A stretch of 64,000 nt of DNA, taken from a virus. Under the pieces are notes generated by a model that had not been told where the DNA came from, did not search any database, and saw only the letters and a program-made list of their open reading frames with translations. Position 1 is the stretch's first letter. Every line of letters starts with the position of its first letter. Both the position numbers and the translations under genes were made by a program. Positions 14,599 to 22,737 of the stretch are shown here, one piece after another. The stretch is taken from positions 1 to 64,000 of the IMG/VR virus record IMGVR_UViG_3300008451_000399. One strand, 5' to 3'.

Positions 14599-15396
14599 TT
14601 GGCAATTTTATATTGGGTACATTTACCAGAGCACACTGACATTACTTCAAGTGGGTATGTGGGTATAACAATTAGAACACTCTCTCAACGTTGGGCTAGT
14701 CATAAGACTGCTGCTAAAACAGAGTCTAAACAACATTTACCTATTGTACGTGCAATAAACAAGTATGGACATGAAAATTTAGTTTTCGAAACTCTTCTAG
14801 AAGGTTCTGAAGAATATGTAGCTTTGATAGAGAATAAACTTCGCCCTGCTTGCGGTATTGGCTGGAATTGTGCGGTGGGTGGTCAAGCCACAGGAGTAGG
14901 TAGAAAACACTCCCCTGAAAGTATCGCCAAACGAATTGCCAAAGTTAAGGGTACAAAACGCTCTGCAGAGACTAAATTGAAACAATCCCTCGCTTCCAAA
15001 GGTAAGCCTAAATCCCCTGAACACAGACAAAAATGCGCGATTGCTAATCTGGGTAAGACTAGATCACAAGAAGCTAAAGACGCTCAAAGAGATAAGATGT
15101 TAGGCAGGAAGAAGATAACTGAGGAAGGCAGACTAAAGTTATCAGAGTACCATAAAAATCTGAAACCTTGGAAAAGATCAAGGGCTAAATTCTCTTTGTG
15201 GTCTGGCGCAACTACTCTATTTGATTTGTTCTGTAAAGGGAATACACTAACAAATGGATTTGTGCGAACAGTCTTAAATGATAAGAACATATCCTCTACC
15301 ACAATTAGGAATATGATTGAATCAGGTTGGAACCCAAACGAAGATCAAGAATACCTTTCTTGGTTAGAAGAAAGAAAGGATAACAATGTCACATGA
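14599..15396 (+). CDS. GIY-YIG homing endonuclease with NUMOD3-type repeats
   Basis: 265 residues if started at the TTG at 14599, which has AAGGGG 8 nt upstream; a GTG at 14590 overlapping the portal stop is the alternative. GIY-YIG core: LYWVHL strand, GYVGIT, Arg helix (LSQRWASHK), Glu helix (YVALIENKL). From about 95 to 190 come short repeats of the NUMOD3 type (GRKHSPES, KGTKRSAET, SKGKPKSPEH, LGKTRSQEA, LGRKKITEE), which are DNA-binding modules of phage mobile endonucleases. The C-terminus is an unclassified DNA-binding part. The gene splits the portal-protease pair and overlaps the protease start, a typical free-standing homing insertion. Confidence 0.85.
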   Translation: MAILYWVHLPEHTDITSSGYVGITIRTLSQRWASHKTAAKTESKQHLPIVRAINKYGHENLVFETLLEGSEEYVALIENKLRPACGIGWNCAVGGQATGVGRKHSPESIAKRIAKVKGTKRSAETKLKQSLASKGKPKSPEHRQKCAIANLGKTRSQEAKDAQRDKMLGRKKITEEGRLKLSEYHKNLKPWKRSRAKFSLWSGATTLFDLFCKGNTLTNGFVRTVLNDKNISSTTIRNMIESGWNPNEDQEYLSWLEERKDNNVT

Positions 15397-16222
15397 ATTA
15401 ATTCGACTTATGGGGAGTGTAGTTAATACTCCTCACTTAATAACACAAGATAGTTTTGCACCAATCCTCGATTACTTAACCTTACGCAATACAGGTTTGA
15501 TTGAGATGAAAGACACATCTAAAGAAGCTCCTAAGAAGCCAGAGTATGTTAAAGCAAATTCTGGTAAATCTATTGGTGAGATTCAAGTATCTGGTGCTCT
15601 GACTTATAAGCCTGTTCAAATGATGTGTGCTCCTGATGGAACAAGTTATCAACAACTTATCACAGATACAGAGCAGTTAATCTCGCAAGGTGTTAAAACT
15701 ATCTTGTACACACATTCAAGTGGAGGTGGGGAAGCTGCACATTGTTTTACTACAGCTAACCGACTACGTGAATTGGCAGATGAGAATGGTGTAACTCTTG
15801 TTACATATATTGATGAAATGTCAGCTTCAGCAGCTCTTGCATTAGGTATCGTATCTGACCACGTAGTTATTCATCCGAGTGCAAAAACAGGAAGTATTGG
15901 TTGCGTCTGCGCAGTCGTAGATCGTAGCAAGGCTTTAGCAGACGCTGGATTGAAACCAATCTATATCAGTTCAACGGCAGGAAAAACGCCATTTCAATCT
16001 GACGGTTCATTCAGTCAAAGCTTCTTGGACAATCTTCAAGCAGAAGTAACAGAACTTGGTAATCAGTTTGCACAGCATGTAGAGAAATATACAAGTATTC
16101 CAGTTGATGAGATTCTTGCACTAGACGCCCAAGTATTTAATGCTAAACGTGCCAAAGAGATTGGACTTGTTACAGCCGTGATGAACCATCAAGAATTCGC
16201 AGAGTTTCTTGCAAACCTATAA
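15386..16222 (+). CDS. S49 family prohead protease (SppA-like)
   Basis: 278 residues. Ser-Lys dyad of the S49 family: SASAAL around 146-151 (likely nucleophile Ser148) and Lys200 in STAGKTPF. Other family features are THSSGGGEA (110-117) and KTGSIGCV (167-174). These enzymes cleave the scaffold and capsid during head maturation, like lambda gpC. The start lies inside the end of the endonuclease gene. A scaffold-like gene follows 9 nt after the stop, the classical order. Confidence 0.9.
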   Translation: MSHELIRLMGSVVNTPHLITQDSFAPILDYLTLRNTGLIEMKDTSKEAPKKPEYVKANSGKSIGEIQVSGALTYKPVQMMCAPDGTSYQQLITDTEQLISQGVKTILYTHSSGGGEAAHCFTTANRLRELADENGVTLVTYIDEMSASAALALGIVSDHVVIHPSAKTGSIGCVCAVVDRSKALADAGLKPIYISSTAGKTPFQSDGSFSQSFLDNLQAEVTELGNQFAQHVEKYTSIPVDEILALDAQVFNAKRAKEIGLVTAVMNHQEFAEFLANL

Positions 16223-16230
16223 GGACAAAT

Positions 16231-16758
16231 ATGTTAGACCATCTTAAAAAGTATTTTTCTACGCAAGTAGATACAACCACTGCGCAAGCAGACATTGAAA
16301 AGGAAGTCGTTAATATGACTACAGCAACAGAGCAGCCAATGGCGGCTGAAAACAACTCCGCAGACTTGGCAGCACAACTTGCTTCCTCTACCTCTGCTTT
16401 AAACGAATTGCAAGCTTCTTTTGCAGAACTCTCCAGCAAGTTTGAAGCGGCTCAAGCAGCTTTGACAGTTGTAGAAAATGAAAAGAAAGAGATGGTTACT
16501 AAAGCTGCAGAAGCACGTTTAGTAGCTCGTAAAGAATCCTTGGAAGCAACAGTAGGTACTATTAAAGCTGCTGAACTGTTGACTACATTGGAAGTGTTGG
16601 ATGACACAGCGTTTGCTGCTGTTGTATCAACTATGAAGGTCAATCTCGATGCAGAAGCAAAGAGTGGAGCTTTCACTGAAGCAGGTGTAGCAGCAGAGGC
16701 AAATACAGATGTGCAAGTAGCACACTTCAAAGATTATATTAATAAAGGAAACAAATAA
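16231..16758 (+). CDS. Scaffold-like protein
   Basis: 175 residues, very rich in Ala, Glu, Lys and Thr, almost wholly helical with a heptad pattern (about 45-100). It sits between the S49 protease and the decoration/capsid genes, where lambda-type phages encode the scaffold. It would assemble inside the prohead and be degraded by the protease. An internal in-frame ATG (MTTATEQ, about residue 29) could give a shorter form. The stop shares one base with the next start (TAATG). Confidence 0.75.
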   Translation: MLDHLKKYFSTQVDTTTAQADIEKEVVNMTTATEQPMAAENNSADLAAQLASSTSALNELQASFAELSSKFEAAQAALTVVENEKKEMVTKAAEARLVARKESLEATVGTIKAAELLTTLEVLDDTAFAAVVSTMKVNLDAEAKSGAFTEAGVAAEANTDVQVAHFKDYINKGNK

Positions 16759-17147
16759 TGACTAAATTAGCGACTATGGGTAAAAAACTTTCTGGTGTAT
16801 TGGCATTTGAAGAGATGCCAGAGCACGGTTTTTGCCGTAAGACAGTTACTGTAACTGTTCAAGCAAACATGGATATTGGTGCAGTATTGCATTTGTCTGG
16901 TGGTAAGTATGTATGGATGCAACAATCCACTCACGCTGCGGCTACTGATGTTTGTGTACTGATTGACCACATGAAAGATGTTCCAAACTTGGCAGCAGGC
17001 GATCACCAACTAGCAGTATTGTACCGCGGTAGTGCTGGTGTCGTAGATACTGGCTTGTTGTATAAAGATGCTTTGTCTGGTGCTGAAAAATTAGTAGTAC
17101 AAGGCAAGTTGGAAACAAAAGGCATTGTAACACGCACTGCTGTTTAA
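16758..17147 (+). CDS. Head decoration protein (lambda gpD-like)
   Basis: 129 residues, beta-rich, with the pattern of the lambda gpD/HDPD family: a flexible N-terminus, MDIGAVLHLSGGKYVWM, then VCVLID and LAVLYRGSAGVV, then a GLLYKDALSG helix. Trimers of this protein stabilise the expanded capsid. It directly precedes the capsid gene, as in lambda. Confidence 0.8.
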   Translation: MTKLATMGKKLSGVLAFEEMPEHGFCRKTVTVTVQANMDIGAVLHLSGGKYVWMQQSTHAAATDVCVLIDHMKDVPNLAAGDHQLAVLYRGSAGVVDTGLLYKDALSGAEKLVVQGKLETKGIVTRTAV

Positions 17148-17173
17148 TAAATAAAAGAATAAGGAATAAATAA

Positions 17174-18214
17174 ATGAACATTCGTGATTACTACAATAAC
17201 TTTAAAAATGCCGACTTCGTAGACGGTATCACTAACACACCTTTGCAATACGGTTATATCAATAGCCAAAATATGTTCAATGTTAAAGGTACTAACCAAA
17301 CAGCGATCATCTTTGATAAAGATTCTACTACTACAACTTTGTTACCACAAGTAAATCGTGGTGATAAGTCTGCGACTCAGAACAAAGAACGCTCTGCTGA
17401 AACATTCGCATTGAAGTTAGCATACTTCAAACATGCTGATCGTTTGACAGGTGAAGATATCCAATCTTGGCGTAAAGTTGGCTCTACAGATAGCCAAACA
17501 TTAGCTGCTGCTACTGCTGACAAGTTGACAGATATGCGTCGCACTTGGGATCAAACTAGTGAATACTTGAAATTGCAAGCAATCAAAGGTATTGCTAAAA
17601 CTCCAGACGGTGCTGTACTGGCAAACATGTTCACAGAGTTTGGTATCACTCAAACTTCTGTAGATTTCTTGTTAGGTACTTCTACTACTAACGTAGACCA
17701 AAAGATTCGTCAATTGAAGACAGCAATCTCCAAAAACTTACAAAACGGTGGTGCTATCTCTGGTATCGACGTATTAGTTGACCCATTGTTCTTCGACAAA
17801 TTGATCTCTCATGCAAACATGAAGACAGCATATCAATCTTATGTAAACTCTGGTAAACAGTTGTTGCGTGATGATTTGTCCAGCTACATGAAGTGGGGCA
17901 TTATGGATAGCTTCAACTTCCGTGGCGTGAACTTCATCTCTTATGATGCAACATTCAACTTGCCAAACGGCTCTACAGAAGACGCTTTCGCAGCCTCCTC
18001 TGGTACAGCATACGCAACAGGTTCAAAAGATTTGTTCCGTGGCTACAATGGTCCGAGTAACAAGCTTTCTGGTGCTAACGAAGTTGGTCAAGAAGTTTAT
18101 ATGAATACGTATGTTGACCCTCGTGACGAGTTCGTAGAATTTGAAATGGAAGCAGCTCCGTTGTACTTCTGTACACGTCCTGCAAGCTTGATTGCTGTTA
18201 CTTCAAGTAACTAA
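17174..18214 (+). CDS. Major capsid protein (lambda gpE family)
   Basis: 346 residues, close to the lambda gpE length. Family features: N-terminal MNIRDYYNNFKNADFVDGI, the conserved HADRLTGEDIQSWRK stretch (about 92-106), MRRTWDQTSEY (about 124-134), and a C-terminus ending with DEFVEFEMEAAPLYFCTRP. The codon use is noticeably more regular than in the accessory genes, as expected for the most abundant protein. A hairpin downstream (18233-18260) probably limits read-through. Confidence 0.9.
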   Translation: MNIRDYYNNFKNADFVDGITNTPLQYGYINSQNMFNVKGTNQTAIIFDKDSTTTTLLPQVNRGDKSATQNKERSAETFALKLAYFKHADRLTGEDIQSWRKVGSTDSQTLAAATADKLTDMRRTWDQTSEYLKLQAIKGIAKTPDGAVLANMFTEFGITQTSVDFLLGTSTTNVDQKIRQLKTAISKNLQNGGAISGIDVLVDPLFFDKLISHANMKTAYQSYVNSGKQLLRDDLSSYMKWGIMDSFNFRGVNFISYDATFNLPNGSTEDAFAASSGTAYATGSKDLFRGYNGPSNKLSGANEVGQEVYMNTYVDPRDEFVEFEMEAAPLYFCTRPASLIAVTSSN

Positions 18215-18232
18215 TCTGTAGTTTGTTAATAG

Positions 18233-18260
18233 AATACCTTCTCAGAAATGGGAAGGTATT
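18233..18260 (+). terminator. Hairpin after the capsid gene, weak terminator
   Basis: AATACCTTC (18233-18241) and GAAGGTATT (18252-18260) form a perfect 9-bp stem with a 10-nt loop. The T-run after it is short (TTTCAGTT), so termination would be partial, lowering expression of the downstream connector and tail genes relative to capsid. Confidence 0.6.
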
Positions 18261-18297
18261 TCAGTTAGTAAATTATACAACTAAATAAAGGAATAAC

Positions 18298-18723
18298 ATG
18301 GCAGTAATTGACCCAACAACTCCTACTGGAAAACTTAGATTGCGTTGCGGTGATACCTCAGACCTGCCTATCCTTTCTGACGCAGTATATGAACAAACAT
18401 ATGTTGATAGTGGTAATAGTTTGAGTAGAGCTGCTGTGACATGCGCTCAGTACATACTAGCTTTACTTTCTCAGAACACCCATAGCAAGCTCGTACAAAT
18501 TGAGGTGTGGGGAGCTGAAGCTTTTAACAACTACTTAACATATTTAACGAAAGTAGTTCTTAACCCCAACCTTTCACAAACTTGCCCTATTCCGTATTCT
18601 GCAAGTAACGATAAAGTTCATCCTTTAATTGAGTTTACAGGTGATTGGTATGGCAATTTCCATTCTGGTACACAAAGCGAACAGCTTGCTCAGGACAGTG
18701 TTAACGGTGGATACAAAGTATGA
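18298..18723 (+). CDS. Putative head-tail connector / head completion protein
   Basis: 141 residues. It begins with a KLRLRCGDTSDLPILSD stretch typical of gp6/gp15-like adaptor proteins and continues as helices (SRAAVTCAQYILALLSQ). It follows the capsid gene, where the adaptor that binds the portal is expected. Its end overlaps the endonuclease gene (ATGA). Family assignment is by position and pattern. Confidence 0.6.
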   Translation: MAVIDPTTPTGKLRLRCGDTSDLPILSDAVYEQTYVDSGNSLSRAAVTCAQYILALLSQNTHSKLVQIEVWGAEAFNNYLTYLTKVVLNPNLSQTCPIPYSASNDKVHPLIEFTGDWYGNFHSGTQSEQLAQDSVNGGYKV

Positions 18724-19673
18724 GAATAAAGGATTTGGCAGGTTTCTTGGATAAAGCTAAAACTATCCACGGAGACAAGTACAATTACTCCAATTCAATA
18801 TACTTAGGCGCAACTACGAAGTTAGAAATCATTTGTAGTAAGCATGGTAGTTTTTGGCAAATACCTGCAGGGCATTTAGACGGTAAAGGTTGTCAGAAAT
18901 GCGCAAGAGAGTTAGTTGGAAGTAAGACGAAATATACAACTGAAGAGTTCATAGCTCTGGCTAAAAGCAAGCATGGTGATAAATATGATTATTCAGAAAC
19001 ACTCTACGGTAAATCAAACACAGACCCATTAAAAATAATCTGTAAGCAACATGGGGCATTTCAGCAGAAACCAATGGGACATTTAGCTGGTCAAGGATGT
19101 TTCCATTGTGGTGTAGAAGTATCTAGAAAAACTCATTTATTGAATACTGAAATATTTATCAAAAATGCTGAATCCAAGCATGGTAAAACATATTGTTACT
19201 CTAAATCTATTTACACAAGTTCTGCAAATAAACTAATAATTACTTGCACGACACACGGAGATTTTTCGGCATCCCCTAACTCTCATTTGATGGGTACAGG
19301 TTGTCCTAGTTGCAGTAAAACGGGGTTTAAAGTCAGTAGTTCAGCAATTTTTTATGTGTTTGTCTGTGATGGAATGGTTAAGATAGGTATAACAAATAAA
19401 AGCCTTAGACAGAGGCTTAATAGCCTGAAAAACTCTAGCAAACGAGAGTTCAATACATTTTTGACATTTCACAGTACAGGGCAAGTTGTTCTTGACTTGG
19501 AGACAAAACTGCTCAGAAAATTAAGTATTAAGTTCAGTAGACCAGATTATTTATTCAATGGTTGTACTGAGACTTTTGTTTGTGAGGATACTACTAAAAT
19601 ACTGAAAGAGATACTATATGAGTTACAGAATATTACAGGAGAGTTAAATGTTCAACATGCAACTATTTCATAG
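18720..19673 (+). CDS. Putative homing endonuclease: zinc repeats plus GIY-YIG
   Basis: 317 residues. Three repeats of about 65 residues share the pattern KxxHGDKYxYS..Y....KL.I.C..HG.F...P..HL.G.GC..C (about 12-65, 78-135, 143-200). These are CapR/DUF723-like zinc modules that probably bind DNA. The C-terminal 110 residues look like a GIY-YIG nuclease: IFYVFVCDGMVKIGITNK followed by RQRLNSLK and an acidic ETKLLRKL helix. It separates the connector gene from the head-closure gene and overlaps both, so it is a mobile insertion. The module order matches the endonuclease at 2255-3394. Confidence 0.75.
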   Translation: MRIKDLAGFLDKAKTIHGDKYNYSNSIYLGATTKLEIICSKHGSFWQIPAGHLDGKGCQKCARELVGSKTKYTTEEFIALAKSKHGDKYDYSETLYGKSNTDPLKIICKQHGAFQQKPMGHLAGQGCFHCGVEVSRKTHLLNTEIFIKNAESKHGKTYCYSKSIYTSSANKLIITCTTHGDFSASPNSHLMGTGCPSCSKTGFKVSSSAIFYVFVCDGMVKIGITNKSLRQRLNSLKNSSKREFNTFLTFHSTGQVVLDLETKLLRKLSIKFSRPDYLFNGCTETFVCEDTTKILKEILYELQNITGELNVQHATIS

Positions 19674-20046
19674 AACTGTAGCTAACATGATTACCCCTTT
19701 CGGTGGTGTTGGTACTTTAAGAGTATTTGGAGAGTCTGTCTACGATGATGGTGAGGCTGTCTCTACATCGACTGATTATCAAGTGGAGTTAGCTTTACTC
19801 GAATTTAGTCAGGCGAATGCGGGCGATAAGTCAAAATTTGGTACTCTTATACTATCTGGTGACAAATATTGCCTCATGCGACCTGTCAACCAGACGAACA
19901 CTGCAATTCCAGCTCCTGTCATTAAAGCTAACAGAGACACAATAACAATAGACAATGTAGAGTGGAAAATCTTTGCATTAAAAACAGTTAATCCAAGTGG
20001 AGTAAACGGGAATGATTTTTTATTTGAATTTCACTTAAGAAAATAA
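19648..20046 (+). CDS. Putative head-closure / stopper protein
   Basis: 132 residues, beta-rich. GGAGAG lies before the ATG, inside the end of the endonuclease gene. A VGTLRVFGESVYDDGEAV strand region and a C-terminal NDFLFEFHLRK strand fit the small beta-barrel head-closure proteins (SPP1 gp16/HK97 neck type), as does the position between the connector and the gp10-like gene. No decisive motif. Confidence 0.5.
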   Translation: MFNMQLFHRTVANMITPFGGVGTLRVFGESVYDDGEAVSTSTDYQVELALLEFSQANAGDKSKFGTLILSGDKYCLMRPVNQTNTAIPAPVIKANRDTITIDNVEWKIFALKTVNPSGVNGNDFLFEFHLRK

Positions 20047-20075
20047 TTGACTTTTAGCCACTATCGTAGTATAAT
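20047..20075 (+). promoter_or_regulatory. Sigma70-type promoter before the tail genes
   Basis: TTGACT (20047-20052), 17-nt spacer, TATAAT (20070-20075). It lies in the 43-nt gap between the closure gene and the gp10-like gene and would drive the tail module. Confidence 0.75.
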
Positions 20076-20089
20076 TATAGGACAAACAA

Positions 20090-20503
20090 ATGGGTAGCTT
20101 TGCAGACAGTATAAAAGCAAACATCAAAGAGCTTCAACGAGAAGTGAATGATATAATAACTAACGAAGCGATTAAAACATTTCGTGATGTTGTTCGTTAC
20201 TCTCCCTCTAAGGATTTCAATGGCTCTGAGTGGGCTACTGGTTGGGTTATAAATCAGTGGTATCCTAGTGTTGGAAGTCCTTCTTCAGAGCTTAATGAAA
20301 GCAGAGATCAAGCTGGTATGAACAGTGGTGATCGAATTGCTCAGTTAATCGGCAGTAGACATTTCACTAATAAAGATAATTCAGTCTATCTGACAAACAA
20401 TGTTCCTTATGTATATCAAGTGGAAGCACTCGGTTGGGTTGGAACAAAAGCTTATGCAATGGTTGATCTAGCCTTAACAGATGCTAAAACAAGATTAGGC
20501 TAA
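20090..20503 (+). CDS. HK97 gp10-like neck/tail completion protein
   Basis: 137 residues. N-terminal helix with the pattern of the HK97 gp10 family (IKANIKELQREVNDIITNEAIKTFRDVV..SP), then a Trp-rich segment (GSEWATGWVINQWYP), and a C-terminal NNVPYVYQVEALGW motif common in this family. These proteins join head and tail. Transcribed directly from the promoter at 20047. Confidence 0.7.
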   Translation: MGSFADSIKANIKELQREVNDIITNEAIKTFRDVVRYSPSKDFNGSEWATGWVINQWYPSVGSPSSELNESRDQAGMNSGDRIAQLIGSRHFTNKDNSVYLTNNVPYVYQVEALGWVGTKAYAMVDLALTDAKTRLG

Positions 20504-20505
20504 AC

Positions 20506-20907
20506 ATGACACAAAGAACAATACGCTTAGAAGTAGAAGCTAGAGTGAAAGCTTGGGCAGCAGCTCAATCTCCATCAATACCAATTGCTTACGAGAATGT
20601 AGCTTTCACAAAGCCTGATAATACATTCATAGAATTATATATCATACCAGCAACCACTGTCAACCAAACAGTGAGTGCAGCAAGAAAGACATTAACAGGA
20701 CTGATTCAATTCAATATCTACACAAAAGAAGGCTCTGGTACAAAGAAGTCAGAAGAACTTGCTCAAGCAATTATAGATTTATTTCCTGTTGTTCCAAAAA
20801 CAGGAACAGTATCTATCGAACAGACAGGCAGCATTATGAATACCTTGTACGATGCTCAATGGCTCGTAACACCTGTGCGTTTCAGATACAGACAAGAAAA
20901 TTATTAG
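20506..20907 (+). CDS. Tail terminator (lambda gpU-like, DUF4128)
   Basis: 133 residues. DUF4128-type pattern: N-terminal RLEVEARVKAWAA, VAFTKPDNTFIELYIIPA, then GLIQFNIYTKEGSGTKKSEELA and a C-terminal WLVTPVRFRYRQE strand. Tail terminators form a hexameric ring that stops tail tube growth. It starts 2 nt after the preceding stop. Confidence 0.75.
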   Translation: MTQRTIRLEVEARVKAWAAAQSPSIPIAYENVAFTKPDNTFIELYIIPATTVNQTVSAARKTLTGLIQFNIYTKEGSGTKKSEELAQAIIDLFPVVPKTGTVSIEQTGSIMNTLYDAQWLVTPVRFRYRQENY

Positions 20908-20912
20908 CAGCA

Positions 20913-20955
20913 AAATTTGCCCCTAAAGGGCTTTATCTAGCCGTAAGGCAAATTT
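20913..20955 (+). repeat. Nested inverted repeat before the tail structural genes
   Basis: AAATTTGCC (20913-20921) pairs perfectly with GGCAAATTT (20947-20955); inside it GCCC/GGGC (20919-20922/20928-20931) gives an alternative smaller hairpin. It ends about 6 nt before the AAAGGAAAC ribosome site of the next gene. It could be a processing or translational control element, or act as an attenuator. Confidence 0.5.
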
Positions 20956-20970
20956 AATAAAGGAAACAAA

Positions 20971-21327
20971 ATGGCAGCATTATTAAGCACTTCATTACAA
21001 AGTGCAGCAGGTGTGGCAACAGCCACTGTCAATACAGCATCTGCTTCTGACACTTTAACATATGTAGCAGGTAGTGGTCAATTAGTAGAGATGGATAATA
21101 CAACTGGTGGCAGTTTGACTTTAAATATTAAAGGCACTGCACCATCAGCAGCATACCCTGTAAGTGGTACTTCTACTACAATCGACTTGTCTGCAGGTTT
21201 TAATGTGACTATTGCAGCAGGTGTAAAGAAAATCATTAACTTAGATAAGATTAAAGCATACCTTACAGGCACAGGCGTTGTTACCCTTTCAGGCGCAGCA
21301 ACATTAAAAATCACAGTATACGCTTAA
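20971..21327 (+). CDS. Putative tail structural protein
   Basis: 118 residues, extremely rich in Ala, Thr, Ser and Gly, and almost wholly beta. It looks like a small Ig-like or jelly-roll surface domain (LVEMDNTTGGSLTLNIKG, VVTLSGAATLKITVYA). It lies directly before the tail tube gene; a decoration of tail or head is possible. No family recognised. Confidence 0.5.
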   Translation: MAALLSTSLQSAAGVATATVNTASASDTLTYVAGSGQLVEMDNTTGGSLTLNIKGTAPSAAYPVSGTSTTIDLSAGFNVTIAAGVKKIINLDKIKAYLTGTGVVTLSGAATLKITVYA

Positions 21328-21347
21328 TATAATTAAAAGGAAACAAC

Positions 21348-21800
21348 ATGTCTGAAATTCACAGCGCAGCAGGAACCAAACTTTCTATCGCTACAGTAGC
21401 AGGTAAGCCAGCAACAATTGACCAAGCAGGTTTTGAGTCTAAAACATATGTCGAAGTTGGTGAAATTACAAACATTGGTGATTTTGGTGCAACAGTTAAT
21501 GTTATTAACCACAGCCCATTATCTAACCGAGTAATTCAAAAGTTCAAAGGTAGTATCAATAACGGCAGTGGCTCTTATGAGTTTGCATCTAAATCTTCTG
21601 ACGCAGGTCAAATCTTAGTTAAAGCAGCTTCTGTTTCTGATTCTCCATATGCAGTTAAGGTGGAAGAACAAGACGGTGCTATCACTTACTTTATGTGTTT
21701 GTTCACATCTTTCGTCAAGAAAATTGGTACTATTGATAACGTAGTAGCAGGTTCTGCAAACTATGAAATCACATCTTCTATCGTTGAAGTTGGTGTTTAA
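21348..21800 (+). CDS. Major tail tube protein
   Basis: 150 residues. The pattern of lambda gpV-type tube proteins is visible: SAAGTKLSI at the N-terminus, YVEVGEITNIGDFG, a long middle loop, and a C-terminal strand VAGSANYEITSSIVEVG. It lies between the tail terminator and the chaperone genes, the classical order. Regular codon use fits high expression. Confidence 0.8.
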   Translation: MSEIHSAAGTKLSIATVAGKPATIDQAGFESKTYVEVGEITNIGDFGATVNVINHSPLSNRVIQKFKGSINNGSGSYEFASKSSDAGQILVKAASVSDSPYAVKVEEQDGAITYFMCLFTSFVKKIGTIDNVVAGSANYEITSSIVEVGV

Positions 21801-21823
21801 TACTGAAGTAAATTAGTAGGAAA

Positions 21824-21843
21824 AGGGGAACAAAGATTCCCCT
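21824..21843 (+). repeat. Short hairpin after the tube gene
   Basis: AGGGGAA (21824-21830) pairs with TTCCCCT (21837-21843), loop of 6 nt. The following sequence (CTTACAAC) is not a real T-run, so this is likely a stability or partial-termination hairpin after an abundant transcript. Confidence 0.45.
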
Positions 21844-21887
21844 CTTACAACACAATAAATCTCTCTCAAACTATAAGGAATATATTA

Positions 21888-22292
21888 ATGTCATTAAAAT
21901 TATCAAGCTTAAAAGCAAAAACTTCTGCAGTTCCTGTTGTCGTACTTCATCCAGTAGTAGGTGAATTAGAAGATGATAAAGGTAATAAAGTTACTTTACA
22001 TATCTTCGGTAAAGCATCTAAACGCTATCGTGATTACACAGAGGCACAAACAGACAGTTTTATTGCTAAACAACAAGCTAAAGTAAAATCGAAAACAACT
22101 GGTAAGCAATTGCTTACAGATCGCATCAAATTTATCGCAGCGATGACAGATAAGATTGAACATCTTGAATCAGATGATGGTTCTAAATATGACAACACAT
22201 CAGCATTGGAAGAATTGTACGCCAATCCAGAATATTTTTGGTTGTTAGAATTTGCAGAAGCAGCTTTGGAAGATAACGCAAATTTCTTCTAA
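21888..22292 (+). CDS. Tail assembly chaperone (gpG-like)
   Basis: 134 residues. Its place between the tube and tape measure genes and the frameshift signal at its very end identify it as the lambda gpG equivalent. It binds the tape measure during tail assembly. It ends NANFF; the codons for Asn-Phe form the slippery site. Most ribosomes stop at the TAA at 22290-22292 and a minority should enter the -1 frame. Confidence 0.85.
   Translation: MSLKLSSLKAKTSAVPVVVLHPVVGELEDDKGNKVTLHIFGKASKRYRDYTEAQTDSFIAKQQAKVKSKTTGKQLLTDRIKFIAAMTDKIEHLESDDGSKYDNTSALEELYANPEYFWLLEFAEAALEDNANFF
22280..22286 (+). promoter_or_regulatory. Programmed -1 frameshift site A AAT TTC
   Basis: The heptamer AAATTTC is in the correct X-XXY-YYZ register: last A of a GCA codon, then AAT, TTC. 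It lies 3 nt before the stop codon of the chaperone gene. The -1 frame is open from here to 22729 and is the frame of the next ORF, whose own apparent start (GTG at 22346) lacks a ribosome site. Confidence 0.9.
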
Positions 22293-22729
22293 CCCTGTCA
22301 GAAGAGCTTTTACTTTTTGCTCGACAACTTGGATGGTATCACAGTGTGCCAGAGAAGGAAACAAAAAGTAGAGCGTCTAAAATGTTAGAACAAGATGAAG
22401 GACTAGAACTCTCTTTGCCCAAATGCACAGCCGAGTTTCTAGTCCTTTTGTTTTATGAGCTTGGTCTTTCTGGACAGGGTGCGAATGGGGCTACTCCTAT
22501 TACGTGGCAAGAAATTGAAGCTTTTAACAGAATTGCAGATAAAAGACTTACCCCTTGGGAAGCAGAAATGTTGCACAAGATGAGTGAAGCTTATGTACAT
22601 GAAGTACATGCAGGAACAGATAAAGGTCGTACAGCTCCATATTCTGATACAGATATGACAGTGGTTAAACGACAAAGCGTAGCAAGTAAATTTAGGGCTT
22701 CTATGGAAGCTGCAAAACAAAATAGATAG
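22286..22729 (+). CDS. Tail chaperone extension (gpT part of gpGT fusion)
   Basis: 147 residues in the -1 frame after the slippery site, giving a fusion of about 280 residues with the gpG-like part. The first 20 residues (LLTLSEELLLFARQLGWYHS) lie upstream of the only possible independent start (GTG 22346), are helical and continue smoothly, which supports translation by frameshift. The T part is acidic and helical. In lambda the GT fusion recruits tube subunits to the gpG-coated tape measure. Confidence 0.85.
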   Translation, partial: LLTLSEELLLFARQLGWYHSVPEKETKSRASKMLEQDEGLELSLPKCTAEFLVLLFYELGLSGQGANGATPITWQEIEAFNRIADKRLTPWEAEMLHKMSEAYVHEVHAGTDKGRTAPYSDTDMTVVKRQSVASKFRASMEAAKQNR

Positions 22730-22737
22730 GGTTTAAT

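Noticed and set aside
22346-22729. Separate gene starting at GTG 22346
   Set aside because: No Shine-Dalgarno sequence, and the same frame continues upstream to a correctly phased slippery site.
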